This document shows, in pieces, positions 33,747 to 42,943 of a DNA stretch of 64,000 nt. Below the pieces are notes generated by a model. The model made no database searches and was not told where the DNA came from. It saw only the letters and a list, made by a program, of their open reading frames with translations. This stretch comes from Hymenobacter sp. DG25A. Its GTDB lineage: Bacteria; Bacteroidota; Bacteroidia; Cytophagales; Hymenobacteraceae. Each line of letters begins with the position of its first letter. Position 1 is the stretch's first letter. The DNA is taken from assembly GCF_001280305.1 (NCBI RefSeq), contig NZ_CP012623.1:1860001-1924000 (forward strand), given 5' to 3'. A program made the position numbers and the translations under genes.

Positions 33747-33842
33747 TGTCATCCTGAGCTTGGCGAAGGACCTTGTCTCGCGTGAACAATAGCGTGCGGC
33801 CGTGACCTGACGTGATAAGGTCCTTCCTTCGTCAGGATGACA
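33747..33842. repeat. Palindromic intergenic repeat, family 1, copy c (between trpB and trpA)
   Basis: About 96 bp: TGTCATCCTGAGCTTGGCGA at the left, GTCAGGATGACA at the right, inner GAAGGACCTT / AAGGTCCTTC. The centre (GTGAACAATAGCGTGCGGCC) differs from copies a, b and f, so this copy is diverged. It occupies nearly the whole gap between trpB and trpA. Confidence 0.85.
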
Positions 33843-33856
33843 GATGTTGTGAGTGG

Positions 33857-35053
33857 TTACAGAATAGTATCGGCGTACTTCAGGTAAGTTTCCAGGTCTT
33901 TGTCGCCGCGGCCGGAGAGGTTTACCACCACCACGTCATCGGGGCCGGCGCCCAACTGGTCCAGCGCGGCTAGGGCATGCGCTGTTTCCAGGGCCGGGAT
34001 AATGCCTTCCAGGCGGCTCAGCTCCGAGACGGCACGCAGGGCATCCTCGTCTTCAATGCTGATAAACCGGGCCCGGCCGGCATCGGCCAGGAAAGCGTGC
34101 AGGGGGCCAATTCCCGGGTAATCAAGCCCCGCCGAAATGGAATACGGCTCGGTAATCTGGCCTTCCTCATCCTGCATCAGAAGCGTGCGGGCACCGTGAA
34201 TAACGCCCGGCGTACCCAGCACCGAGGTAGCCGCCGAGTGGCCGGAATAAATACCATGACCCGCCGCTTCCACTGCTACCAGCTGCACCGAAGGCTCTTC
34301 CAGAAAATGGTAGAAAGCACCCGCCGCGTTGGAGCCCCCGCCCACACAGGCCACCACGTACTGCGGCAGCTCGGAGCCGGTTTTTTCCAGCAGCTGCTTG
34401 CGCATCTCCTCGCTGATGATTGCCTGCAGCCGCGCCACCAGATCGGGGTACGGGTGCGGACCTACTACGGAGCCAATGATGTAGTGCGTATCCACGGGGT
34501 TGGAAATCCAGTCCCGGATGGCCTCGTTGGTGGCATCTTTCAGCGTGCGGCTGCCGCTCATGGCGGCGCGCACCTCAGCCCCCAGCAGGCGCATGCGGTA
34601 CACGTTGGGCTTCTGCCGCTCCATGTCCACCTCGCCCATATACACGATGCACTGCATCCCCATGAGGGCACACACCGTGGCAGTGGCCACGCCGTGCTGG
34701 CCCGCGCCGGTTTCGGCAATAATGCGGGTTTTGCCCAGACGTTTGGCCAGCAGAATCTGGCCCACAGTATTATTAATTTTGTGGGCGCCGGTGTGGCACA
34801 GGTCCTCCCGCTTCAGGAAAACGCGGGTATTATATTTCTCCGATAAGCGCTTGGCCTCAAACAGCGGCGTGGGGCGACCTACATAGTCCCGGAGCAGCAT
34901 CTGGTATTCCTCCTGAAACTCCGGCTCGGCCAGAATATCGAGGTATTGCTGGCGCAGCTCCTCTACGTTGGGGTAGAGCATTTCAGGGATGAAAGCTCCG
35001 CCAAACTGGCCATAGTAGCCGCGCTCTGTGGGTTGCTGGTAGGTTGGTTTCAT
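33857..35053 (-). CDS. trpB: Tryptophan synthase beta subunit
   Basis: 398 aa PLP enzyme that joins indole and serine. Visible: [33 protein letters not shown] with the PLP Lys, [12 protein letters not shown], the glycine-rich phosphate loop [10 protein letters not shown] and [11 protein letters not shown]. Its ATG overlaps the trpF stop as ATGA, indicating translational coupling. Confidence 0.96.
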   Translation of the reverse strand: MKPTYQQPTERGYYGQFGGAFIPEMLYPNVEELRQQYLDILAEPEFQEEYQMLLRDYVGRPTPLFEAKRLSEKYNTRVFLKREDLCHTGAHKINNTVGQILLAKRLGKTRIIAETGAGQHGVATATVCALMGMQCIVYMGEVDMERQKPNVYRMRLLGAEVRAAMSGSRTLKDATNEAIRDWISNPVDTHYIIGSVVGPHPYPDLVARLQAIISEEMRKQLLEKTGSELPQYVVACVGGGSNAAGAFYHFLEEPSVQLVAVEAAGHGIYSGHSAATSVLGTPGVIHGARTLLMQDEEGQITEPYSISAGLDYPGIGPLHAFLADAGRARFISIEDEDALRAVSELSRLEGIIPALETAHALAALDQLGAGPDDVVVVNLSGRGDKDLETYLKYADTIL

Positions 35054-35706
35054 GACGGTATGGAGGTTGCGACGCCAGGCGTCCGGATTTCGTGGAATAG
35101 TTGCTGCAGCTGCCCGGCATCTTTCACGCCGGGCTCGGTTTCAAACCGACTGTTCAGGTCCAGTGCAAACAAGCCCGGCAGGCAGAGGTTGCGTAATTCG
35201 GCGGCATGTTCCAGCGCCAGCCCCCCGGCCAGGAAATAAGGTACCGGCAGGTGGTATTGTTCCAGCAGCTGCCAGTTGAAGGGGGTGCCGTTGCCGCCGG
35301 GCTGAGCCCCGGCCGTATCGAAAAGGAAGTAGGTAACGTGGCCCACGTAAGGCGTCAGCACCGAAAAGTCGAACCTCTCGCCTACCGCAAAAGCTTTGCT
35401 GACGGGGATGCCCACGGCTTGCAGCGCGGCGCAGGTTTTGGGTGTTTCGGCGCCGTGCAGCTGCACCAGGTCCAGGTTAAATTCCTGTACCCGGGCCTGC
35501 ATCACTTCCAGCTCTTCATTTACAAACACCCCCACTTTCTGAATCCCGGCGGGCAAAGCCGCCGTGTCAGCCGGCTGCAGATTGGTGCCCGCAAAGCGCC
35601 TGGACTTGGAGTAGAAGATGAAGCCCAGAAAATCGGGGGCCAGCGCGGCCACCGTGCGCAGGTTATCGGGCCGCGCCATGCCGCAAACTTTCAGGCGAAG
35701 GCTCAT
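35050..35706 (-). CDS. trpF: Phosphoribosylanthranilate isomerase
   Basis: 218 aa TIM barrel. Family marks: [12 protein letters not shown] with the catalytic Cys, [36 protein letters not shown] (catalytic Asp) and FLAGGL. Start overlaps the trpC stop by one base (TAATG), and its own stop overlaps trpB by four. Confidence 0.94.
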   Translation of the reverse strand: MSLRLKVCGMARPDNLRTVAALAPDFLGFIFYSKSRRFAGTNLQPADTAALPAGIQKVGVFVNEELEVMQARVQEFNLDLVQLHGAETPKTCAALQAVGIPVSKAFAVGERFDFSVLTPYVGHVTYFLFDTAGAQPGGNGTPFNWQLLEQYHLPVPYFLAGGLALEHAAELRNLCLPGLFALDLNSRFETEPGVKDAGQLQQLFHEIRTPGVATSIPS

Positions 35707-36518
35707 TAGAGTAGCGTTACGGCCTCGGTGTGGCGCAATTGCTGAACCAGCGCGGCGCAGGCTTTCTCCGGCCGACTGTTGCGCATGAACGTTTCGCCGA
35801 TGAGGAAACCCCGGTAGCCCACGGCGCGCAGGGCTTCAATCTCGGCGGCCGAAGTCAGCCCGCTTTCCGTCACTTTTACAAACTCTTCAGGAATGCGCTG
35901 GGCCAGCTCGCCGGAAGTATCCAGGCTCACGGAGAAGTCGTGCAGGTTGCGGTTGTTCACGCCCACCAGGCTCACGGCATCGGGGTGCAGGGTGCGGTCC
36001 AGCTCTTCGGCGTTGTGGATTTCGAGCAGCACTTCCAGTCCCAGGCTTTTGGCCAGGCGGCCCAGGCGCAGCACTTCTTCCGGGGTGAGCACAGCCGCAA
36101 TCAGCAGCACGGCATCAGCCCCAATGCTTTTGGCTTCCAGAATTTGATACTCATCCACCACGAAATCCTTGCGCAGGATGGGGCAGAAATTGTAGCGGCG
36201 GGCCGTGGTCAGGTCCTCATTTTTGCCGCCGAAAAACTCGGTATCTGTGAGAATAGACAAGGCAGAAGCCCCGGCCTGCATGTAGCCCAGCGTGGTACGC
36301 TCTACCGGGGCATGCGCATTAATCACGCCTTTGCTCGGCGACTTCCGCTTGAATTCGGCAATGATGCCGCTCAGATCGTCGCGCTGCAGGTAGCGGCGCA
36401 GGCTCAGCGGCTGGGCATTCATATAGAGACTTTGCTCCAGCAATTTGGCGGGCACTAGGCCCTGACGGGTAGCTACTTCCTGCCGTTTGTGGGCAATGAT
36501 TTTATCGAGAATGGTCAT
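35706..36518 (-). CDS. trpC: Indole-3-glycerol phosphate synthase
   Basis: 270 aa barrel enzyme closing the indole ring. Signature residues: IIAEFKRKSPSKGVI (catalytic Lys), LSILTDTEFFGG, CPILRKDFVVDEYQI, LLEIHNAEEL, VGVNNRNLHDF and ESGL. A stand-alone protein here, not fused to trpF. Overlaps trpF by one base. Confidence 0.95.
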   Translation of the reverse strand: MTILDKIIAHKRQEVATRQGLVPAKLLEQSLYMNAQPLSLRRYLQRDDLSGIIAEFKRKSPSKGVINAHAPVERTTLGYMQAGASALSILTDTEFFGGKNEDLTTARRYNFCPILRKDFVVDEYQILEAKSIGADAVLLIAAVLTPEEVLRLGRLAKSLGLEVLLEIHNAEELDRTLHPDAVSLVGVNNRNLHDFSVSLDTSGELAQRIPEEFVKVTESGLTSAAEIEALRAVGYRGFLIGETFMRNSRPEKACAALVQQLRHTEAVTLL

Positions 36519-36574
36519 GGTTGTATGAACTCTGGGCTCTGTTTGATTAAGTATTTAGGGCTATCTTCTTGCGT

Positions 36575-36627
36575 AAGCGCAATGGTCGTTCTGTTGTGAG
36601 AAGGTCCTTCGCAAGCTCAGGATGACA
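36575..36627. repeat. Partial palindromic repeat, family 1, copy d (between trpD and trpC)
   Basis: Only the right half is well kept: GTGAGAAGGTCCTTCGCAAG followed by CTCAGGATGACA. The left arm is mostly lost, with faint traces (GCGCAATGGTCGTTC) to its left. It looks like a decayed copy within the 131 bp trpD-trpC gap. Confidence 0.75.
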
Positions 36628-36649
36628 GTTTTGTTTTTTTATGACTGAT

Positions 36650-37648
36650 TTACTGCGCGGCTACCAGCTCACGCAGTGCCTGGCGGGCGCGGCCGGAGTC
36701 CAAGGACTCCTGCGCCGCGGCTAAGGCAGCGGCGAGGCTGAAGTCAGGTTCCAGGCAGCCAATGGCGAGGGCGGCGTTGACCGTTACCACGTCGCGCTGG
36801 GCGCGGGTAGCCCGGCCTTCCAGCACATCCAGAAACAGCTGCGCCGATTCGGCGGCTGTCCGGCCGCCGGCCAGTTCCGCGGGCAGGGTGGTAGCCAGCC
36901 CGAAATCAGCTGCCGTTACCAGCCGCTCCCCTAACGGCGTGGCCAGTTTGGCGGTGGCAGTTAAGGAGAGTTCATCGTAGCCATCCAGCGCGTGCACCAC
37001 GGCATAGCGGGTATCAGTTTGCTGCAATAAGTAGTTATACAACCGCAGCAGTTCCAGGCTGAAAGTGCCCGCCACCTGAAACTTAGGCCGGGCCGGATTT
37101 ACGAGCGGCCCCAGAATATTAAAGAAGGTGCGCACCCCCAACTCCCGCCGCACCGGACCCGCGTGGCGCATGGCCGGGTGGAAGGATGGCGCATGCAGAA
37201 AGCAGATATTAGCCCGCTCCAGCTGACGCTGCAGTACTTCATTACTGGCCCCAAACCCTACGCCCAGCTGTGCCAGCACATCCGAAGAGCCGCACACCGA
37301 GGATACCCCGATGTTGCCGTGCTTGGTTACTTTATAGCCCGCGCCGGCCACCACAAAGCAGGCCAGCGTGCTGATGTTCAGCGTGTCTTTGCCGTCGCCG
37401 CCGGTGCCTACAATGTCTACTGTGTCGCGGGTGCCCAGCTCCGGGTCGCGGCTCAGGCTGAGCAGCGCGTCGCGGAAGCCCGCCAGCTCCGGCACCGAAA
37501 TGGGGCGCATGCGGTACACCGTCATGAAGGCCGCCATTTCCGACCCGTTGGCTTCGCCCTGACCGATGCGCAGCATGGCTTCCCGCGCCTCACCATGCGA
37601 GAGCAGCTGCTGATCAAATAATTGATTGAGTATCTGTTTCAAAATCAA
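36650..37648 (-). CDS. trpD: Anthranilate phosphoribosyltransferase
   Basis: 332 aa. Transfers phosphoribose from PRPP to anthranilate. Motifs: VDIVGTGGDGKDTLNIST (PRPP binding), KHGNIGVSSVCGSSDVLAQLG, HPAMRHAGPVRRELGVRTFFNILGPLVNPARP and VHALDGYDELS. Not fused to the TrpG amidotransferase, which is encoded separately upstream with a repeat between them. Confidence 0.95.
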   Translation of the reverse strand: MILKQILNQLFDQQLLSHGEAREAMLRIGQGEANGSEMAAFMTVYRMRPISVPELAGFRDALLSLSRDPELGTRDTVDIVGTGGDGKDTLNISTLACFVVAGAGYKVTKHGNIGVSSVCGSSDVLAQLGVGFGASNEVLQRQLERANICFLHAPSFHPAMRHAGPVRRELGVRTFFNILGPLVNPARPKFQVAGTFSLELLRLYNYLLQQTDTRYAVVHALDGYDELSLTATAKLATPLGERLVTAADFGLATTLPAELAGGRTAAESAQLFLDVLEGRATRAQRDVVTVNAALAIGCLEPDFSLAAALAAAQESLDSGRARQALRELVAAQ

Positions 37649-37700
37649 ACCGCAGATGATGCGGATTAAAAGGGGATTACGCTGATTTTTTTCACCTATG

Positions 37701-37801
37701 CGTCATGTCGAGCGTAGTCGAGACATCTCGCGTGCTGATGGTGCAGTGCTAATCACTATTTACCACACTAGCGAGATGTCTCGACTTCGCTCGACATGAC
37801 G
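37701..37801. repeat. Palindromic intergenic repeat, family 2, copy in trp operon
   Basis: About 101 bp: CGTCATGTCGAGCGTAGTCG...AGACATCTCGC at the left and GCGAGATGTCTCGACTTCGC...TCGACATGACG at the right: 30-base near-perfect arms around about 40 bp. Unrelated in sequence to family 1. A second copy in inverted orientation is at 63194-63287. It fills most of the trpG-trpD gap. Confidence 0.88.
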
Positions 37802-37806
37802 GCCTT

Positions 37807-38376
37807 TTATGAAGTTAGCCAGTTGCGTAGCATCTGGTGGCCGTGCTCCGTGAGAATAGACTCGGGGTGGAACTGCACGCCGCGCACGTCATACTCGCGG
37901 TGGCGGAAGGCCAGGACCTGGCCGTTTTCGTCCAGCGCGGTGACTTCCAGCGTATCGGGCACTGACTCGGGCCGTACGCTCCAGGAATGGTAGCGGCCCA
38001 CTTTGAAGCGCGCGGGCAGGCCGGCGAACATTCTGTCTTCGGCTACCACTTCTGCTTCGGTGGCCAGGCCATGCAGCACCTGCGGCAGATTGTACAGCTC
38101 ACCGCCAAAGCTCTCGGCCAGGCCCTGGTGCCCCAGGCATACACCTAAAATGCGTTTTGTGGGCGCGTACTGGCGAATGATTTCCGGCATCAGGCCGGCT
38201 TCGGAAGGCAGACCTGGGCCGGGGGAAAGGAGGATGGCATCGTATGCGGCCACGTCTTCCACTGTCAGCTTATCGTTGCGGATGATGGTGACGTTATCGG
38301 TGTGCCCCAGCTCCCGCAGTACCTGCACGAGGTTGTAGGTGAAGGAGTCGTAATTATCGAGAACGAGGAGTTTCAT
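37807..38376 (-). CDS. trpG: Anthranilate synthase component II (glutamine amidotransferase)
   Basis: 189 aa class I amidotransferase that delivers ammonia from glutamine to TrpE. DNYDSFTYN at 7-15, SPGPGLP, nucleophile Cys80 in GVCLGHQG, RYHSWSV, and the His-Glu pair in GVQFHPESILTEHG. Length matches stand-alone TrpG/PabA. A role in p-aminobenzoate synthesis as well is possible, as no separate pabA is visible here. Confidence 0.95.
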   Translation of the reverse strand: MKLLVLDNYDSFTYNLVQVLRELGHTDNVTIIRNDKLTVEDVAAYDAILLSPGPGLPSEAGLMPEIIRQYAPTKRILGVCLGHQGLAESFGGELYNLPQVLHGLATEAEVVAEDRMFAGLPARFKVGRYHSWSVRPESVPDTLEVTALDENGQVLAFRHREYDVRGVQFHPESILTEHGHQMLRNWLTS

Positions 38377-38442
38377 AATCGGGTAGGCTTTTGATTTTTT
38401 GAACGTCCTGCCGGGCTGACCGAAGCATGACGCTACGCAGTA

Positions 38443-39858
38443 TTATACCAGCTCGGCTTCTTCCAGGGCTTTGCGCAGAGCGGCCAGCTTGTGATGCACT
38501 TCCTGCAGCTCGGAGTTGATATCTGAGGCGGCCACTACCCCGGCCCCGGCCTGGAAGTAGAGCTGATTGGCCGTGCTCAGGAAAGAGCGAATCATGATGG
38601 CGTGGTTGAAGTCGCCGTTGAAGCCCAGGTGGCCAATGGCGCCGCCGTAGTAGCCGCGGGCGGTGGGTTCCAGGCCATCAATAAGCTGCATGGCGCGGTG
38701 CTTGGGGGCCCCGGAAAGGGTGCCGGCCGGGAAGGTATCGGCTACCACCTGCAGGGAGCTGGCCTTGGGGGCCAGTTGGGCCGTTACTTCACTTACAAGG
38801 TGAATGACGTGGGAGTAAAACTGAATTTCGCGGAACACCTTTACTTCCACTTTGTCGCCGTGGCGGGCTAGGTCATTGCGGGCCAGGTCTACCAGCATCA
38901 CGTGCTCGGCATTTTCCTTAGGGTCATCGGCCAGCTTCTGGGCCAGGGCGGCGTCTTCGGCATCGTGGCCGGTGCGGCGGAAGGTGCCGGCAATGGGGTA
39001 AAGGCTGGCCTGGCGGCCTTTCACCAGCAGTTGGGTTTCGGGCGAGGAGCCGAAAATCTTGAAGGAGCCGTAGTCGAAGTAAAACAGGTACGGGGAGGGA
39101 TTGATGGAACGCAGGGCGCGGTACACGTTGAACTCATCCCCCGAAAAACCCTGCTGAAAGCGGCGCGACAATACTATCTGGAACACGTTGCCGCGGCGGC
39201 AGTGCTGCTGCCCCTGCGCCAGCACTTGAAGAAACTCCTCGTCGGTCTGGTTGGTCTGCTCCTCCCCTACGGCCTGAAACTTGAAATCCGGCAGCGAAGG
39301 GTTGCGAATCAGGTTTACCAGGCGCGTAAGGCCGCTTTCATCCGCCGGCTCGCCGGCCAGAGTGTGCTCAAATACAAACAGCTCATTGCGGAAGTGATTA
39401 ACGGCAATAACGTAGCGGTAGGTGCTGTACAGGATATCCGGAATTTCGCCGGCCGGCAGCTTTTTGGTGTTCAGCTCCAGATCCTCGAAGTATTGCACGG
39501 CCTCGTAGCCAATGTACCCGAACAGTCCGCCGGTGATGAAGTCGTGGCCGGTTTCTTCGGTCTGGAAGCTGTTGGAGAACTGCTGCAGCCGTGCCAGCGC
39601 CTGCCGGGGCTCAGCCAGCGTTTCGGTGTGGGTGGTATCGTCGGGGAAGCTCAGGGCCAGTTCGCCGCCGCGCAGCTCAAACCTGGCCAGCGGGTCAAAA
39701 GCCAGGTAGCTGAAGGCGTTCTGCTGGCCGTGGTAGTCGGAACTTTCCAGCAGCAGGCAGTTGGGGTACCGGTCGCGGAGGCGCAGGTAGAGGCCTACGG
39801 GGGTTACGGTATCGGCCAGTACGCGCTGGAAACGGGTGGTAAGCTGGAAGGTTTGCAT
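38443..39858 (-). CDS. trpE: Anthranilate synthase component I
   Basis: 471 aa chorismate-using enzyme, first step of Trp synthesis. ATG 39858 (MQTFQLTTRFQRVL); the upstream in-frame region is leader/terminator. N-terminal NCLLLESSD contains the LLES motif of the Trp feedback site; the C-terminal chorismate domain shows FQIVLSRRF, SPYLFYFDYG, PIAGTFRRTG, HVMLVDLARNDLAR and PAGTLSGAPKHRAMQLI. First structural gene of trpEGDCFBA-aroF, controlled by the trpL attenuator. Confidence 0.96.
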   Translation of the reverse strand: MQTFQLTTRFQRVLADTVTPVGLYLRLRDRYPNCLLLESSDYHGQQNAFSYLAFDPLARFELRGGELALSFPDDTTHTETLAEPRQALARLQQFSNSFQTEETGHDFITGGLFGYIGYEAVQYFEDLELNTKKLPAGEIPDILYSTYRYVIAVNHFRNELFVFEHTLAGEPADESGLTRLVNLIRNPSLPDFKFQAVGEEQTNQTDEEFLQVLAQGQQHCRRGNVFQIVLSRRFQQGFSGDEFNVYRALRSINPSPYLFYFDYGSFKIFGSSPETQLLVKGRQASLYPIAGTFRRTGHDAEDAALAQKLADDPKENAEHVMLVDLARNDLARHGDKVEVKVFREIQFYSHVIHLVSEVTAQLAPKASSLQVVADTFPAGTLSGAPKHRAMQLIDGLEPTARGYYGGAIGHLGFNGDFNHAIMIRSFLSTANQLYFQAGAGVVAASDINSELQEVHHKLAALRKALEEAELV

Positions 39859-39903
39859 ATGCGGGGTTGGTGGTTGAGAGAAGGCTCCAACGCCGGGCAG
39901 CAA

Positions 39904-39933
39904 TAAAAAAGCCCGGCGGGATGGCCGGGCTTT
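39904..39933 (-). terminator. trp attenuator terminator
   Basis: Minus strand AAAGCCCGGCC-ATCCC-GCCGGGCTTTTTTATT: a 10-pair GC-rich stem with U-tract, 35 bp after the WWW leader stop and 45 bp before trpE. Combined with the leader it is a classic transcription attenuator. Confidence 0.9.
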
Positions 39934-39968
39934 CTGTTAGGTCGATGCGAAGTTGCTACTATACAACT

Positions 39969-40046
39969 CTAACGCACGCACAGGTTGTCCCGTCCGGAGA
40001 TTCCGAGGGGCCACCACCATGCCTGCAAAGTCAATTGAGTTGTCAT
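39969..40046 (-). CDS. trpL: trp operon leader peptide with three consecutive Trp codons
   Basis: 25-codon ORF: MTTQLTLQAWWWPLGISG followed by RDNLCVR. Trp codons 10-12 are at 40019-40011. Low Trp-tRNA would stall the ribosome there and prevent the terminator at 39904-39933 from forming, as in the E. coli trp leader. It starts 32 bp after a good promoter. The run of three TGG codons in a short ORF before trpE makes this call safe. Confidence 0.9.
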   Translation of the reverse strand: MTTQLTLQAWWWPLGISGRDNLCVR

Positions 40047-40078
40047 CAGAGAAAAGACAGCCTGAGGGGCTGCGGGTG

Positions 40079-40108
40079 CAAAGGTAAGCCTGCCTTTTTA
40101 CGAAGCAA
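40079..40108 (-). promoter_or_regulatory. Promoter of the trp operon
   Basis: -33 TTG (40108-40106), 19-base spacer, -7 box TACCTTTG (40086-40079), an exact TAnnTTTG match to the Bacteroidetes sigma-ABfr consensus. Predicted start is about 40072, giving a short 5' end before trpL. Confidence 0.75.
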
Positions 40109-40147
40109 GCAGAAAGTGCTTTTCAGGCCAAAATTTTAATCAGAACG

Positions 40148-41572
40148 CTACTGCTTCATAAAAGCCTGGGAGCCAACCTCCTTGCCCGCCGCTACGCGCA
40201 GCACGTACCAGCCTTTGGCCAATCGGCTAACATCTACTGTGCCGCCGCTCCGCACTTTGGCCTTGGCTATCTGGCGGCCGGTACCATCCAGAATTTCCAC
40301 TTTGGCGTCTTTCACGGTAGCGGGCAGCTGAATGGCCAGCTGTTGCTGAGCAGGGTTAGGATAGGCGCTGAAAGCCAGCGCTGGCCGGCTACTCTTTGTA
40401 GCGGTAGGCATTGCCGCCGGAAACAGCCACTGGTACGCCGCCGGAAACTCCCGCTTCCAGAACCACTCCGCATGCTTTCCATCTTCCAGGGGCTTGAAGC
40501 TCATATCAGCGGCAGCGAAGCCCAGCTTTTGTAAGGAGTCGCGCATAGCGGCCATGAGCGGCACCATGGTTTCGTCTTCGGTGGTCCCAGATGTGAAGTA
40601 GAACTTGGTAGGCCGTTTATAGCCGGTTTTGCGCACGTATTCAAACAGTGGGTCTTTGACAAACCAGAAAGCCGGCGAAAACACCCCCACTTTGCTGTAT
40701 ATCTCCGGGTACTTCAGAGCGGCGTAAACGGAAATCAATCCGCCCATGCTGCTACCGGCCAGGCCGGTATACTCGCGGCCCGTGAGGGTGCGGAAATGAG
40801 CATCAATGTAAGGCTTCAGGGTCTGGGCCATAAAATCGACATACTTATCCCCTTCTCCTCCGGCCTTATACTTTACATTGCGCCAGGGCGAGTATTCATC
40901 CAGGCGGGAATTGTCCCCGTTATCCACGGCTACCACGATTGCGCCCGTTGGATCCTGGCCCGCCTGCTGCAATTGGCTCAGGGCTTCATCTACGCCCCAC
41001 TCCCCGGAGTAGCTGGTGCATTTATCAAACACATTCTGCCCATCGTGCAGGTACAGCACCGGGTAGCGGCGCGCGGTGGTAGCATAATCATTAGGCAAAT
41101 AAATCAGGACGCGGCGGGTGCGGCCGTTCAACTCGGGCATAGCAAAGTTGGCGCTGACTACCTGCACATTGGGTTGCAGGGCGGTGCTGGCGCAGGCGGC
41201 AGTGCCGCCCCCCAGGTCTTTCCAGTTCTGTACCTGCAGCTCTACTGTGGCGGGGGCGGCCCCAAAGGTATAAGTGCGGTTGGCTACGTCGTTGTTCCTG
41301 GCATCGGTTTCGGCTTTGTCCCAGGAGCCCCGGGTAAGCTTAAACTCTATGGCGCCGGTGCTTTTAGGCAGGGTTATCTGATAGGTGCCATCCGGGTTCT
41401 TCGCCAGGGCGGTGCTGCCGGGGTTCCAGCCATTAAAAGAGCCCGCTAGATAAATAATATCATTGGCGGGGGTGCTGGCGGGAACGACGGTAAGCTTAAA
41501 AGTAACCTGCGCTTGCGCGCTGGATACCATGAGCAATAGGGCCGAAAGGGCCAATAGGGGATTCATACGCAT
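40148..41572 (-). CDS. Secreted esterase with N-terminal carbohydrate-binding-like domain and T9SS sorting domain
   Basis: 474 aa from ATG 41572 (MRMNPLLALSALLLMVSSAQAQ, signal peptide). Residues about 20-130 contain YLAGSFNGWNPGSTALAKNPDGTYQITLP, a CBM48/E-set-like domain. The catalytic part is an esterase D/Fes-like hydrolase: YPVLYLHDGQNVFD, nucleophile Ser in GLAGSSMGGLISVYAALKYP and the late His in EDGKHAEWFW. The last 80 residues (SAYPNPAQQQLAIQL to KGWYVLRV) are a type A T9SS C-terminal signal for export and surface attachment. Near the starch locus, it may remove ester groups from glucans (inference). Confidence 0.9.
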   Translation of the reverse strand: MRMNPLLALSALLLMVSSAQAQVTFKLTVVPASTPANDIIYLAGSFNGWNPGSTALAKNPDGTYQITLPKSTGAIEFKLTRGSWDKAETDARNNDVANRTYTFGAAPATVELQVQNWKDLGGGTAACASTALQPNVQVVSANFAMPELNGRTRRVLIYLPNDYATTARRYPVLYLHDGQNVFDKCTSYSGEWGVDEALSQLQQAGQDPTGAIVVAVDNGDNSRLDEYSPWRNVKYKAGGEGDKYVDFMAQTLKPYIDAHFRTLTGREYTGLAGSSMGGLISVYAALKYPEIYSKVGVFSPAFWFVKDPLFEYVRKTGYKRPTKFYFTSGTTEDETMVPLMAAMRDSLQKLGFAAADMSFKPLEDGKHAEWFWKREFPAAYQWLFPAAMPTATKSSRPALAFSAYPNPAQQQLAIQLPATVKDAKVEILDGTGRQIAKAKVRSGGTVDVSRLAKGWYVLRVAAGKEVGSQAFMKQ

Positions 41573-41613
41573 AATTTGGGCAGGCAATAGGCCGGATAAG
41601 TTCTGGGGCAAGG

Positions 41614-42204
41614 TCACCGAATGCTGGCGCCGCGTTGCGCGGGGTCCAGAAGCCGCAGCACATATACGGCCCGCACGGAGTCGATTCCGGGCAGCACATT
41701 GGCCTGGAAATCTACCCGGGAGCCCCCATGCCCATCATTTACCAGGGAGCGGTACTGGCTGGCATCATCCAGAAAAACATAAAATACGCCCTGCTTGGGT
41801 TTGCGCAGGCGCACATACTGACTGCGGCCATCACCGGCCGGCTGGCGCTTGGAGTTGGACAGGCCATAGGAGCCTACCAGGCGTAGTTTATCCTTGTTTT
41901 TGGCGGAGCCCGGCAGTTCCCGGCTGTCAATGCCGTCGAAGTAGATATCGGGCCGGTTAAGTAGCTCCTCAAAGCTAAGTTTGGCCAGTTGGGGCAGCAC
42001 CTTGGCATCCATAACCAGCTGCTGGGCCGCATTGCCGGGAGGCTTTTCGCGGTAAAATACCAGAACCGGGTCGTCCAGCCGCACGGTTTGCATACGGGGT
42101 GCCGGGGCTGCTTTTCCACCCCGGGCTCCTGCCCGCCCCTGAGCCATAGCTCCCAAACCAGAAAGCAACGCCCCCACGAAAAGAGCGAACAAAATACGTT
42201 TCAT
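41614..42204 (-). CDS. Secreted protein of unknown function
   Basis: 196 aa, signal peptide MKRILFALFVGALLSGLGAMAQ from ATG 42204. The mature part starts Arg/Gly/Ala-rich, then has LDDPVLVFYREKPPGNAAQQLVMDAKVLPQLAKLSFEELL and a beta-rich C-terminal half ending RAVYVLRLLDP. No known motif. It lies 41 bp upstream of the esterase gene on the same strand and probably shares its transcript. Confidence 0.7.
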   Translation of the reverse strand: MKRILFALFVGALLSGLGAMAQGRAGARGGKAAPAPRMQTVRLDDPVLVFYREKPPGNAAQQLVMDAKVLPQLAKLSFEELLNRPDIYFDGIDSRELPGSAKNKDKLRLVGSYGLSNSKRQPAGDGRSQYVRLRKPKQGVFYVFLDDASQYRSLVNDGHGGSRVDFQANVLPGIDSVRAVYVLRLLDPAQRGASIR

Positions 42205-42943
42205 ACTATGCGAAGCTACACAAACCAACCGCATCCTGTATATCCTTTATGCTATAATAATACCCTGGAGTGCGGGAACCGGCTTACCGGAGCCCTGCCC
42301 CCACTGTTTTTGCCTTGCTTAGAAGTCGGTTTTGGACTGCCGCTTATTAAGGGCTGATTTAGCCGTTATTTCTAAAAACGACCCAACCCCGGCCTTTGAT
42401 CTGCCAGATGCAGATAAAAAATCTCCTGCTTCAGGGGCTTCAAAATCGGATTTACTCCCGCTTTTGCCTTCTTTTTCGCTCCGGAAGTTAGCTCTGCTGC
42501 TCCTATGCTTACTAGGGAAGACACCTTACCTTTATGGCTACGTGAACAATCATAAAATCAAGCCCCAGGCATTATAAACGAATAAATTTCAAGATTCTGA
42601 TACCTGCAGGCAGCAGAAAAATCTTGGGGACTGGGGCTGGTTTTACTTTGGCGGAAAGTGAGAACTGACTGACTGAACAGCAAACGATTGAGGAACAGCG
42701 AAATTTCGCCGGCAAAATAGACTTATTACAATACAGAGCCTAAGAAGGCCTGACATTGTTTTTGTGCCTTTCAAAACTTTATCTTGCGAAGATTCTTAAC
42801 AAATCTGAACCCGGAGGCAGGAGAATAGGATGTCTAAATATCAGTACTCTTCCAAAAAAATAGTACTTATCTAGGATACCAGACGCTCTACTCAACTGAT
42901 GAGATATGCAACTTTTTTTCCCTTACACTCAACCCCTTTCTTA
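42205..42943. other. Long intergenic region upstream of susC
   Basis: 739 bp without a convincing gene; an 81-codon plus-strand frame (42332-42577) has no family likeness and is not called. It must carry the promoters of the divergent secreted-protein gene and of susC. A possible susC -7 element is TATCTTGC at about 42781-42788, with a TTG 21 bp upstream, a weak match. No riboswitch or sRNA was recognised. Confidence 0.5.

Noticed and set aside
42332..42577. 81-codon plus-strand frame upstream of susC
   Set aside because: Composition unlike the neighbours, no recognised domain, and it lies in a region expected to be regulatory.
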